Assembly (NCBI GenBank): GCA_023380675.1
Contig: JAMCRS010000438.1
Coordinates: forward strand, 58,832 to 122,831
Origin: Chloroflexota bacterium
Lineage (GTDB): Bacteria > Chloroflexota > Anaerolineae > UBA4142
Direction of reading: 5' to 3'
Length of the DNA: 64,000 nt
Part shown: positions 47,888 to 55,430 of the stretch, piece by piece
How the letters are laid out: every line of letters begins with the position of its first letter
Numbering within the stretch: position 1 is the stretch's first letter
Position numbers and translations under genes: made by a program
Notes under the pieces: model-generated
Database searches by the model: none
Told to the model about the DNA's origin: nothing
Seen by the model: the letters and a program-made list of their open reading frames with translations, nothing else

Positions 47888-48865
47888 ATGCCCAGATTCG
47901 CCGTCGTCCTATCGGCCATGCTGCTCATCCTCGTCGCCTTGACGGGCCTGGTGCGAGTGCCAGTGCCGCAAAACACGCAGATCAGCCCTTCCGCAACCCC
48001 GAGCGCTATCACCCGTCTCACCCTTGACTCGGCGACGGATTTGCGACCAGTTTGGAGCCCTGATAACCGCTGGGTAGCCTTCGAGTCCGACCGTGACGGC
48101 GGCACCTTCCATATCTATGTCATGCGGCCGGATGGAAGCGAGCTGCGTGCAGTGACGAGAGGCGAGAGCGACGACCGGCGTCCGGTTTGGACGCCCGACG
48201 GCCGGGCCATCCTGTATGATTCATCCGATGGAACACAGGAACAGATCTGGTCGGTCAATATGACAAGCGGCCGCCGGACGCAGCTCACGCACGTCACTGG
48301 ACTGGCTAGCTTTGCCAGTCTCAGCCCGGACGGCCGGTACATCGCTTTTTACCTCTACAAGGACGGGGCGCTGGATCTATGGACAGCCCGCGCGGACGGC
48401 AGCGACGCGCATGCCTTGACCCACACGCTGGCGAGCGCGGAGAACGGCCAATGCAATTTCGCCTGTCACCAAGCGGCGTGGAGTCCGGACGGTCAACATC
48501 TGGCGTACATGGGGGGTGATGGGAAATCGATCTGGACGATGCGCGCAGACGGCACGGATGCGCAGTCGGTGATCGACGACGGGGAGACGAATCACTTCCC
48601 CTGGTTTCTGGCAGATGGGCGCCTGGCTTTTATTACCGAGTACGTGCCGCCGAACTATGGCGGCGCCTGGACGAACGCCTGGGCCTATGATCTCGAGACG
48701 GGAAAGCGGACCCTGTTGCAAGAGTTCATGTCGATGCAGGGCCCCATCGATTGGAGCGCCGATGGCACGCAGGTGCTGTTCCACTCACCGCGCGCAGGCA
48801 ACTTTGACGCCTTTCTGATCAATCTCAATGCGCCGGGAGGCTTGGCGGCGCTGCAAGGGAAATGA
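47888..48865 (+). CDS. TolB-like PD40 propeller with CX3CH motif, secreted
   Basis: 325 residues from the ATG at 47888, chosen for the AGGAGGT at 47877-47883. Signal peptide or anchor (about 1-25), then a propeller of PD40 repeats (LRPVWSPDNRWVAFESDRDG and similar). GQCNFACHQAAWSPDGQ has Cys189, Cys193 and His194, the same CX3CH motif as the paralogue at 39889-41022, within about 60 percent overall identity. It lacks the C-terminal membrane helix of the paralogue. It faces away from the hydroxylase genes and is preceded by an attenuator-like structure. Confidence 0.8.
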   Translation: MPRFAVVLSAMLLILVALTGLVRVPVPQNTQISPSATPSAITRLTLDSATDLRPVWSPDNRWVAFESDRDGGTFHIYVMRPDGSELRAVTRGESDDRRPVWTPDGRAILYDSSDGTQEQIWSVNMTSGRRTQLTHVTGLASFASLSPDGRYIAFYLYKDGALDLWTARADGSDAHALTHTLASAENGQCNFACHQAAWSPDGQHLAYMGGDGKSIWTMRADGTDAQSVIDDGETNHFPWFLADGRLAFITEYVPPNYGGAWTNAWAYDLETGKRTLLQEFMSMQGPIDWSADGTQVLFHSPRAGNFDAFLINLNAPGGLAALQGK

Positions 48866-48874
48866 GTCTGTCGG

Positions 48875-49516
48875 CTAGAGCAACCCGAGGCGGAAGGCTT
48901 TAGCCACGGCTTGCGCCCGACTGGTCGCGCCCAGTTTCGCGAGGACATCCTTGGTCTTGCGCTTGACGGTGCGGTCGCTCCAATAGAGCGAGCGCGTCAT
49001 TTCCTCAAGGCTGACGCCGTTCGCGATCAACTCCAACAGTTGGAGTTCCTCGTTCGAGAGGCCGCACTCGGATCGCACCTGAGACTGGCTCAATGTTCGC
49101 AATTGCCGGAAGGCCAGGCCGCCGAGAGTCGGGCTCAACCGTTTCTCTCCGGCACGGACCGCCCGGATGGCATCGGCCAGTCCTTCGGCGGAGGCATTCT
49201 TGAGCAGATAGCCGTCCACGCCGACCCGCGCCGCTTCCAGCATATAGTGCTCGTCGTCGTACGAGGTCAGAATGATGATTCGCGCCGGCGATTGCATCCG
49301 CTTGAGCTGGCGTGCAATATCCAGGCCGCTCGCATCGTCGAGTCGAATATCGAGGAGGATGACATCCGGCCGCAGCGCAGTGGCTTGTTCCAGAGCAGCG
49401 GCAGCTCGATCCGCCTGCGCGATCACATGGATGTCCGGGTACTGGGAGAGCAGACTGACCAGTCCCTGGCGCACGACGGGATGGTCGTCCACCAGCAGAA
49501 CAGAGATTCTGTCCAT
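48875..49516 (-). CDS. NarL/LuxR-type response regulator
   Basis: 213 residues from the ATG at 49514-49516. Receiver domain (about 1-120): LLVDDHPVVRQG, phospho-accepting Asp in DVILLDIRLDDASG, conserved Thr/Ser in IIILTSYDDEHYML and Lys in GYLLKNAS. The C-terminal HTH (about 150-210) has LSNEELQLLELIANGVSLEE with SDRTVKRKTKDVLAKLGATS. It starts two bases after the sensor kinase stop and is its cognate partner. The targets may include the nearby molybdenum enzyme genes. Confidence 0.93.
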   Translation of the reverse strand: MDRISVLLVDDHPVVRQGLVSLLSQYPDIHVIAQADRAAAALEQATALRPDVILLDIRLDDASGLDIARQLKRMQSPARIIILTSYDDEHYMLEAARVGVDGYLLKNASAEGLADAIRAVRAGEKRLSPTLGGLAFRQLRTLSQSQVRSECGLSNEELQLLELIANGVSLEEMTRSLYWSDRTVKRKTKDVLAKLGATSRAQAVAKAFRLGLL

Positions 49517-49518
49517 GC

Positions 49519-51036
49519 TCAGATTTCTCCCCATTCGCTCGATTCGACGGCGACTTGCGTCGGCTCGTCCGAGAGAGGCACCTGGAGGCTGATGCGCGTC
49601 CCTCGCCCCGGGATGGACTCGATCTGTATCTGACCGCCAATGCTCTCGGCGCGTTCTCTCATCCCGATCAATCCCACCCGGCCGCGATCGGCCGCACGGA
49701 CCTGTGCGTGGTCAAAGCCCATTCCGTCGTCCTCGACGACTACACGCAGCGCGGCGCCAAATTCGACGCGAATCTGCACGTGCTCGGCCCGGGCGTGCGT
49801 CGAGATGTTATTCAACGTCTCTTGGACGATGCGATAGATCGCCGTTTCGGTCTCCGGAGCGAGCCGCAGCACTTGTCCGCTAACCTGGACCGTGCAGACG
49901 ATCCGGCACTGCTCCTGGAAATTGCCCGCCTGCCATTTGATCGCGGGCACGAGACCTTGCGCGTCGAGGATGGGCGGGCGGAGGCCGAGAATGATGCGCC
50001 GGTTTTCCGCATCAATCCTGCGAAGGAGCATCTTGACGGTGTCCAATTTCTGGACGGCGGTGTCGGTGCGCTCTCCGCGCAGACTCTCGTGCGCGGCATG
50101 GAGTTCGTAGACGGCCCCCGTGATCAGCTGGTTGGAGCCGTCGTGCAAATCCTGGGCGATGCGGGCGCGCTCCTCTTCCTGAATACGGACGGTCGCCGTC
50201 AAGAGTTGCCGCAATTGCGCCGCCTTGTGCGCCAATTCCTCACGCGCACCCGTCAGTTCCCGCGTTCGCACTTCCACTTTGTGTTCCAATTCCTGGCTGA
50301 GATCGACGACCTGCGCGTACAACTCGGAATTTTTCAAGGCAATGCTCGCCAAATCGGCAAAAAGAGCGAGCACCTGGGCGTCCGCTTGAACAAAAGGCCG
50401 GCGGTCCGAGCGATCGGTGACGCTGAGCGCACCAAAAACTTGGTTCTGCCAGCGCAAGGGAACACTGACAATGGCATCATGGGGCGATAGGTTAAAGAGC
50501 GGGCTGCGTCCTTCCCAATTTCGATAGTCGTTCACGAGCATGGGCTCGCCGGTCCGCACGACCTGACCGGCGATGCATTCGGGCAGCCGCATCGTCAGGC
50601 CCTCATAGCGCGAAGGAAGGTTGTGCACGGCAATGTTGCGGACGATATCGGCAGCGGGATCATACACGGCGAGGCAGCTGCCCTCGGCCTTGAGCAGATG
50701 GGCCGCCTGCTCGAGGATCCCCGTGAGCACCCGCCCTTGGTCCAAATGAGAGGTCAGGTCGAGTGAGACATCGTGCAGAACCTGCATGACCTGCTGGGCC
50801 TCGGCTTCGGCGATCGCGGCCCGGGTTGCCCAGGTGAGTGTCTGCCAGGCAAAGACCGGGCCGGCCAGTCCGAAGAACAAAAGGCCGGAAAGCGCATAGA
50901 GGCCCGAGAATGTGTGTTTGCCGAGAAAGGTCTCGTCAAACAGCATATAGCCGCCGCCGACAAGCGCGACGGCAACCGGAATCACCCAGCGCAATAGAGT
51001 CAGGCGCTTGACCAAGCGCCGATTGTCCCCAAGCAT
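49519..51036 (-). CDS. Sensor histidine kinase, GAF plus HisKA_3
   Basis: 505 residues. Two N-terminal membrane helices (about 15-35 and 42-62), a GAF domain (about 85-235: LAVYDPAADIVRNIAVHNLP ... VPLRWQNQVFGALSVTDRSD), a coiled coil, then HisKA_3 with the phospho-accepting His in ERARIAQDLHDGSNQLITGA and a HATPase with TLNNISTHARAEH, VVEDDGMGFD and VGLIGMRERAESIGG. This is the NarX/DegS-type class that pairs with NarL regulators. The signal is unknown; the GAF domain may bind a small ligand or a redox cofactor. Confidence 0.93.
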   Translation of the reverse strand: MLGDNRRLVKRLTLLRWVIPVAVALVGGGYMLFDETFLGKHTFSGLYALSGLLFFGLAGPVFAWQTLTWATRAAIAEAEAQQVMQVLHDVSLDLTSHLDQGRVLTGILEQAAHLLKAEGSCLAVYDPAADIVRNIAVHNLPSRYEGLTMRLPECIAGQVVRTGEPMLVNDYRNWEGRSPLFNLSPHDAIVSVPLRWQNQVFGALSVTDRSDRRPFVQADAQVLALFADLASIALKNSELYAQVVDLSQELEHKVEVRTRELTGAREELAHKAAQLRQLLTATVRIQEEERARIAQDLHDGSNQLITGAVYELHAAHESLRGERTDTAVQKLDTVKMLLRRIDAENRRIILGLRPPILDAQGLVPAIKWQAGNFQEQCRIVCTVQVSGQVLRLAPETETAIYRIVQETLNNISTHARAEHVQIRVEFGAALRVVVEDDGMGFDHAQVRAADRGRVGLIGMRERAESIGGQIQIESIPGRGTRISLQVPLSDEPTQVAVESSEWGEI

Positions 51037-51082
51037 TGTTTTTTACCCGGCGCAAAAGGCAAGAGGAGATCGGAGTGGCGCG

Positions 51083-51238
51083 CTAGCTTTCGTCCTTTGA
51101 TTTGGCCGATACTTCTTTGCGAAACTCGAAAATCGCTTTGCCCATCCCGCGGACGAGGGAGGGAAGACGCGAGGGGGCAAGGATAAGGAGAGCGATCAGA
51201 ACGATGACCACGATGTGACCTGGCTGTAATCCAATCAT
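51083..51238 (-). CDS. tatA: Twin-arginine translocase subunit TatA/TatE
   Basis: 51 residues from the ATG at 51236-51238 (GGAGAG upstream). MIGLQPGHIVVIVLIALLIL is the single membrane helix; APSRLPSLVRGMGKAIFEFR holds the conserved amphipathic helix with the family FGPxRLP-like hinge (APSRLP here). TatA forms the pore for folded proteins with twin-arginine signals. It lies near two Tat substrates of the molybdenum enzyme system. No tatC is in the window. Confidence 0.88.
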   Translation of the reverse strand: MIGLQPGHIVVIVLIALLILAPSRLPSLVRGMGKAIFEFRKEVSAKSKDES

Positions 51239-51287
51239 ACGCGGACTCTCCACGAGTGAGGATAAGGACGCAAACCCGTAAGCAGGC

Positions 51288-51326
51288 AAAAAGCAAGAGG
51301 CAAACGCCTGCAAGGGTTTGCCTCTT
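51288..51326 (-). terminator. Intrinsic terminator, minus strand
   Basis: GAGGCAAAC (51297-51305) pairs with GTTTGCCTC (51316-51324), loop of 10. On the minus strand it is followed by TTGCTTTTTGCC. It lies directly after the stop of the small frame at 51334-51576 and before tatA. Confidence 0.7.
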
Positions 51327-51333
51327 TCCGCCG

Positions 51334-51576
51334 TCAAGCTGTGCAGTTGTAGGAAATCGGGATGACATGCCGCGCGTACCGCCCAAGGAGTGCATCCAGG
51401 GCACGCGCGTAGCCGGTGGCCACGCCGCGGGTGCGCCGCATGGTCGCCAGCCCAGAGAACGCCAGGCACTCGGACCGCCATCCGAGGTCACGCTGCATCG
51501 TGTTCCTCTTACCGCTTTCGTCGCGGCTGCCAACGTCCGGCATCAAAGAATGCCGCCTTCGTGACGGCTCTAACAC
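51334..51576 (-). CDS. Possible small unknown protein
   Basis: An 80-residue frame with a terminator right after its stop, which is the main reason to list it. Several in-frame ATGs exist (MQRDLGWRSECLAFSGLATM starts one). The C-terminus YARALDALLGRYARHVIPIS looks helical. I see no good ribosome-binding site and no family. It may be a shadow. Confidence 0.25.
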   Translation of the reverse strand: MLEPSRRRHSLMPDVGSRDESGKRNTMQRDLGWRSECLAFSGLATMRRTRGVATGYARALDALLGRYARHVIPISYNCTA

Positions 51577-51683
51577 ATGCTCTGAAAAGTGTACGACGTT
51601 TCTCGGCTGGCGTCTACTACCTGGACGGGTAGTTGTAGAAGAGGTTTGAGCTTGTGCGAATATGTACGAATGACGCGGGCGGC

Positions 51684-51712
51684 TTGTGATTTATCGGCGC
51701 TCGTCGTATAAT
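51684..51712 (+). promoter_or_regulatory. Promoter of crotonase operon
   Basis: TTGTGA (51684-51689), 17-base spacer, TATAAT (51707-51712). Expected start near 51719, only about 14 bases before the ATG, with GGGAGGTAG in between. Confidence 0.65.
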
Positions 51713-51732
51713 CCGAGCGTCGGGAGGTAGAC

Positions 51733-52533
51733 ATGGAGGTTCCCACCGGCGCCGGAACCGGACGGATTACGCGTCAGACCCGCGGTTTGCTGTTCCTCAT
51801 CGGCATAGACCGCCCGGCCAAGCGCAATGCATTTGACTGGGCGATGTTGAACGACCTGGCGCGGGCATTCACCGAGTATGAAAAGGACAGCTCCGCTCGC
51901 TGCGCGGTGTTATATGCAGAGGGAGAACATTTCACGGGGGGGCTAGACCTGGCGGAGGTGAGCTCCCATTTTCGACAGGGCCAAATGCCGATCCCGGCCG
52001 GCTGCATTGACCCGTTCGGCGTCCACGGCCCGAGCCGGACCAAGCCGCTCGTGTGCGCGGTGCAGGGTTATTGCTTGACGTTGGGCATAGAGCTCGCGCT
52101 CGCGGCCGATGTCGTCGTCGCCGCCTCCGATACTCGCTTTGCCCAGATTGAGGTCCGCCGAGGTATTTTCCCCTTTGGCGGCGCGACGTTACGGTTCGTC
52201 CAGGCCGCCGGATGGGGCAACGCGATGCGCTACCTGTTGACGGGTGACGAGTTTGACGCAGACGAGGCGCGGCGCATCGGGATCGTCCAAGAGGTCGTCG
52301 CACCAGGCATGCAGTTGGCGCGCGCGGTCGAGTTGGCAGATACCATTGCGGCTCAAGCACCTCTTGGCGTCCGCGCGACCCTCGCATCGGCACGCCTGGC
52401 GATCGACGAGGGGTTTCAGGCCGCCGGAACGGATCTCAAACGCCGGGCGGCCGAGCTGATGAATTCGGAGGACGCGCACGAGGGTCTGCTCTCTTTTAGA
52501 GAGCGCCGACCGGGACAGTACAAGGGCAAGTAG
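51733..52533 (+). CDS. Enoyl-CoA hydratase/isomerase (crotonase) family protein
   Basis: 266 residues. The CoA-binding and oxyanion segments GEHFTGGLDLAEVSSHFRQG and VCAVQGYCLTLGIELALAAD are present, followed by IEVRRGIFPFGGATLRFVQA and YLLTGDEFDADEARRIGIVQ. The acid/base Glu pair of classic hydratases is not clear, so the reaction could be a hydration, isomerisation or another crotonase reaction. The leader is very short. A helical protein gene follows 29 bases downstream. Confidence 0.9.
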   Translation: MEVPTGAGTGRITRQTRGLLFLIGIDRPAKRNAFDWAMLNDLARAFTEYEKDSSARCAVLYAEGEHFTGGLDLAEVSSHFRQGQMPIPAGCIDPFGVHGPSRTKPLVCAVQGYCLTLGIELALAADVVVAASDTRFAQIEVRRGIFPFGGATLRFVQAAGWGNAMRYLLTGDEFDADEARRIGIVQEVVAPGMQLARAVELADTIAAQAPLGVRATLASARLAIDEGFQAAGTDLKRRAAELMNSEDAHEGLLSFRERRPGQYKGK

Positions 52534-52562
52534 CTGAAACCAATTTTCCGGAGGCCTATGCA

Positions 52563-53021
52563 ATGTTGCCGTCGATTGAGAACGGAAAGAACGTCTTGGC
52601 CGGCCTGGAACAGCGCATTTCCGAAGCGCAGGCGGCATGCACTGCCTTTATCAGCTCGCTCCAAGTGGATCCGGGCGGACTGGTCTCGCGCTTGCCCTCG
52701 GGCCAAGAATTGCTGAAAGGAGCACTCGAATCCACGATTGCCCTTTCCGATTATTACCGCAAGAACCACAGCCTGCTCGCCGAATCCCTTTCGGGCAACG
52801 TCGAACAACTTGTCGGCAAGACGAAAGAAATCTGGGTCCAGATCGGAGCAGCGCAGAGGCTCATTGGAATCGACGCGATCACGAACGAGCAGCGCGAGCA
52901 GGCCTGGGACGCCGCACAGAACATTCTCTTTAAAGAGATGCCCGCGCTCTACGAGCAGATCCGATCGCAAATACAGGAGGCGGTCGGAGCTTCCGGCCCC
53001 CCGGAATCCGATGCATGCTAG
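52563..53021 (+). CDS. All-helical protein of unknown function
   Basis: 152 residues, almost wholly helical and with no signal peptide: LAGLEQRISEAQAACTAFIS, LLKGALESTIALSDYYRKNH, AWDAAQNILFKEMPALYEQI. It lies in the crotonase operon and ends 10 bases before a strong terminator. There is a cupboard-like heptad pattern suggesting a helical bundle. I recognise no family. Confidence 0.7.
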   Translation: MLPSIENGKNVLAGLEQRISEAQAACTAFISSLQVDPGGLVSRLPSGQELLKGALESTIALSDYYRKNHSLLAESLSGNVEQLVGKTKEIWVQIGAAQRLIGIDAITNEQREQAWDAAQNILFKEMPALYEQIRSQIQEAVGASGPPESDAC

Positions 53022-53030
53022 TGGAGTACT

Positions 53031-53070
53031 ACAAACTCCTCCTCGTGATGGCGAGGAGGAGTTTGTTTTT
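53031..53070 (+). terminator. Strong intrinsic terminator
   Basis: ACAAACTCCTCCTCG (53031-53045) pairs with CGAGGAGGAGTTTGT (53052-53066), loop of 6, followed by TTTTTGT. It ends the crotonase operon and separates it from the convergent DoxX gene. Confidence 0.9.
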
Positions 53071-53079
53071 GTATTCAGT

Positions 53080-53610
53080 TTAGGCGTTCGTGCGTTCGCC
53101 GGTCGGCGCGGCCTTGGGCTGCGTGGCGCGACTCATTTCCGCCGCGAGAACGCCGAGGATGACCAGGATGAGACCGACGATGAGCGAGACCGGCTCAGGG
53201 AGCGAAAAGCCGAGCGCGGCATCCAACGAATACAAGCCGGGGCCGGTCAGTGCGAGCGCGAGGGCCGCGGCGATATTGACGAGCGGAAACTCGAATCCGC
53301 CGCTGGAATTCCAGAACCCTTTGGTCCAGTGAACCCGGATGATAGCGATGGTCATCGAGGCCATGATGCCGAGCGAACCGATAGGGTTCAGGAAACCGAG
53401 CAAGAGAAGCAGCCCGCCGCCAAATTCGCTGAGGGCGGCGACGATTGCCCAGAGCGAAGCGGGGCGAATCCCCAGCGCGTTCATCATGCCCGCCGTGCCC
53501 TTTAGGCCGCCGCCGCCGAACCAACCAAAGAGCTTTTGCGACCCGTGAGCGACAAAGCCGAGTCCGAGGACGAGTCTGAGAATGAATAGTCCGAGATCAA
53601 GTAACTGCAT
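53080..53610 (-). CDS. DoxX family membrane protein
   Basis: 176 residues with four membrane helices. LGLFILRLVLGLGFVAHGSQ followed by KLFGWFGGGGLKGTAG is the DoxX/SURF4-like signature; FGGGLLLLLGFLNPIGSLGI follows. Members take part in thiosulfate:quinone oxidation, redox stress responses or unknown functions. AGGAGGTAACCC precedes the ATG. There is no thiosulfate oxidation gene nearby, so only the family is assigned. Confidence 0.9.
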   Translation of the reverse strand: MQLLDLGLFILRLVLGLGFVAHGSQKLFGWFGGGGLKGTAGMMNALGIRPASLWAIVAALSEFGGGLLLLLGFLNPIGSLGIMASMTIAIIRVHWTKGFWNSSGGFEFPLVNIAAALALALTGPGLYSLDAALGFSLPEPVSLIVGLILVILGVLAAEMSRATQPKAAPTGERTNA

Positions 53611-53648
53611 GGGTTACCTCCTTCTGAATAGGTAATGGTCTAGGTGTA

Positions 53649-54605
53649 TCAGCTATCCAGGTAGCTGCTCAATTGATTCTTGTCCGAGTGACGGAGATTC
53701 CGCAGCGCTTTGACTTCGATCTGCCGAATCCGCTCCCGCGTGAGCCCCACTATATTGCCGACCTCTTCGAGCGTTCGAGTGTGCCCATCCTTTAACCCAA
53801 AGCGCAATTGCAGAATGCGCTCTTCCTGAGGCGTGAGCGACTCGAGAGCAGCCCGCATCTCCTCTCTCAGGATCCTGCGAACGGCACTCGCGTCCGGCTC
53901 GGGCGCCAAGTCATCGGCGATCAGATCGCCCAAGCTGGCATCTCCCTCTTCGCCGACGGGCTTGTCGAGCGACACGGTCTTGCGCGCCGCCTTGATCATG
54001 CGCCGGACCTGGCGGGGAGTCATCCCGAGTACTTTCGCAATTTCGTCCGGTGTGGGCGGCCGGCCCAATTCTTGCATCAGTTGCTGCGAGACGCGACTCA
54101 TCGTATTCACCTTATCGTACATGTGGACGGGCAGGCGAATCGTCCGCGCCTGGTCGGCAACAGCCCGCGTCATGGCCTGACGAATCCACCAGGTGGCATA
54201 GGTGGAGAATTTAAAGCCACGCTTGTAGTCGAATTTGTCTGCCGCGTGGATCAGGCCAATGTTCCCCTCCTGGATCAAGTCCCCGAAGGGAATACCCCGC
54301 TCGCGATATTTCTTGGCGAGAGAAATGACCAAGCGGTAATTGGCTTGAACCAATCTTGTCCGGGCCTCTTCGCCCACGTGCACCACCTTGCTGAGGCGCT
54401 TGCGTTCCGCCGGGCTCACCTGGCGGTGGTGCAAGCGCGCCCGGGCGCGGCGCCCTCCATCCATCGCCTTGCCTAATTCTGCCTCCTCAGCGGCCGTGAG
54501 TAATCGATTATTCGAAATCGCTCGATTGTACAGACCGAGAAAATCATCTTGACCGACCAACTCGTTTTTCATTCCAACCCATTGCTTCCATCCGGTTCTG
54601 TCCAT
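53649..54605 (-). CDS. RNA polymerase sigma-70 factor, RpoD/SigA-like (group 2)
   Basis: 318 residues from the ATG at 54605; the frame extends to 54650 but the extension looks non-native. Region 1.2 is split by a short basic insert ([20 protein letters not shown]). Region 2 has [20 protein letters not shown] and [20 protein letters not shown], region 3 [20 protein letters not shown], region 4.2 [20 protein letters not shown]. These are close to the primary factor, but the length and lack of region 1.1 point to an alternative, RpoS/SigB-like group 2 factor. It should use near-consensus promoters like those noted in this window. Confidence 0.92.
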   Translation of the reverse strand: MDRTGWKQWVGMKNELVGQDDFLGLYNRAISNNRLLTAAEEAELGKAMDGGRRARARLHHRQVSPAERKRLSKVVHVGEEARTRLVQANYRLVISLAKKYRERGIPFGDLIQEGNIGLIHAADKFDYKRGFKFSTYATWWIRQAMTRAVADQARTIRLPVHMYDKVNTMSRVSQQLMQELGRPPTPDEIAKVLGMTPRQVRRMIKAARKTVSLDKPVGEEGDASLGDLIADDLAPEPDASAVRRILREEMRAALESLTPQEERILQLRFGLKDGHTRTLEEVGNIVGLTRERIRQIEVKALRNLRHSDKNQLSSYLDS

Positions 54606-54662
54606 GTACTCTTCACGCGTGCACATTACAGCCATGAACCATATAACCAAAAAAAATAACGC

Positions 54663-55094
54663 CTAAACAAACCTCTGAAGCATTGCCACGAGCTGCTCTC
54701 GTTCCTCCGGCGACCAAGTGGCAAGCAACTCGCGCTCGACGGTTGCCTCTGCCTGTTTCCCTAATTCATAACGACGTTGCCCCTCCGGTGTAATCGCGGC
54801 CCGCAGGCTGCGACGATCGTCGTGGTCCGGCACACGGCGGACGAGTCCATCGGCCTCGAGGCGGTCGATGAGCTGCGTGACGTTCGATTTGACGCAGGCA
54901 AGGCGCTCGGCCACCTGTCCGAGTGGGAGAGGCTCTCCCGCTTGAACGAGGACACGCAGAACCCCCAGTTTGGCGATCGAAAGACCCCCTGTCTCGAGTG
55001 CCGCATCCATCCGACTTTCGACCAGGCGTTCTGCCCGCCCAAGAGAATTGAGGAGATCCGCCGGTTTCTGTCGGTGTCCATTGTTTTTGTTCAT
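54663..55094 (-). CDS. MarR-family regulator, leaderless and probably self-regulated
   Basis: 143 residues from the ATG at 55092-55094. Winged helix: LSIAKLGVLRVLVQAGEPLP, LGQVAERLACVKSNVTQLID, LEADGLVRRVPDHDDRRSLR. The first and last helices form the dimer interface. A near-perfect promoter lies so close that the mRNA should begin at the ATG. A 10-bp palindrome overlaps the -10 and the start codon, as expected for autorepression. The 5' extension to 55112 would begin with a TTG inside the promoter and is rejected. Targets are unknown; the divergent gene at 55431 is a candidate. Confidence 0.92.
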   Translation of the reverse strand: MNKNNGHRQKPADLLNSLGRAERLVESRMDAALETGGLSIAKLGVLRVLVQAGEPLPLGQVAERLACVKSNVTQLIDRLEADGLVRRVPDHDDRRSLRAAITPEGQRRYELGKQAEATVERELLATWSPEEREQLVAMLQRFV

Positions 55095-55128
55095 ACATGT
55101 ATTATACGCCAATTAACTAATTTGTCAA
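55093..55128 (-). promoter_or_regulatory. Consensus promoter with palindromic operator, marR-like gene
   Basis: On the minus strand TTGACA (55123-55128), 16-base spacer, TATAAT (55101-55106), then six bases and the ATG. ATACATGTAT (55093-55102), a perfect 10-bp palindrome, covers the end of the -10 and the start codon. Confidence 0.85.
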
Positions 55129-55158
55129 GAGGTTGAGTGAAATAGTACGTGCGCTCAC

Positions 55159-55187
55159 TTGCGCGGGATCGGTTAGCATGCTATAAT
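55159..55187 (+). promoter_or_regulatory. Promoter of ATPase-LuxR regulator
   Basis: TTGCGC (55159-55164), 17-base spacer, TATAAT (55182-55187). Expected start near 55194, which gives a leader of about 235 bases before the gene at 55431. The leader has an open 44-codon frame from an ATG at 55284 that overlaps nothing recognisable. Confidence 0.6.
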
Positions 55188-55430
55188 ACGCCTCGACTTT
55201 CGACTCCTTGCCTCTCTGGTTGGCACGACGCGGAGGCGACAATACCCGAAGTGAGGCTGCTCGGGCAGTCCTGGGTGCGACGACATGGCATCCCCTATCG
55301 CAATACCTTCGCGCAACGCGCAGTTTCTCCTCGCTTGTCCGGTCCTCAGGTCCCGTTCACATCGTCGCGTGTCCGCCAGGCGTCGAGCATGTCCCCAGAT
55401 CCCGTTGTTTCAGTGACTTGAGGTTACTCT

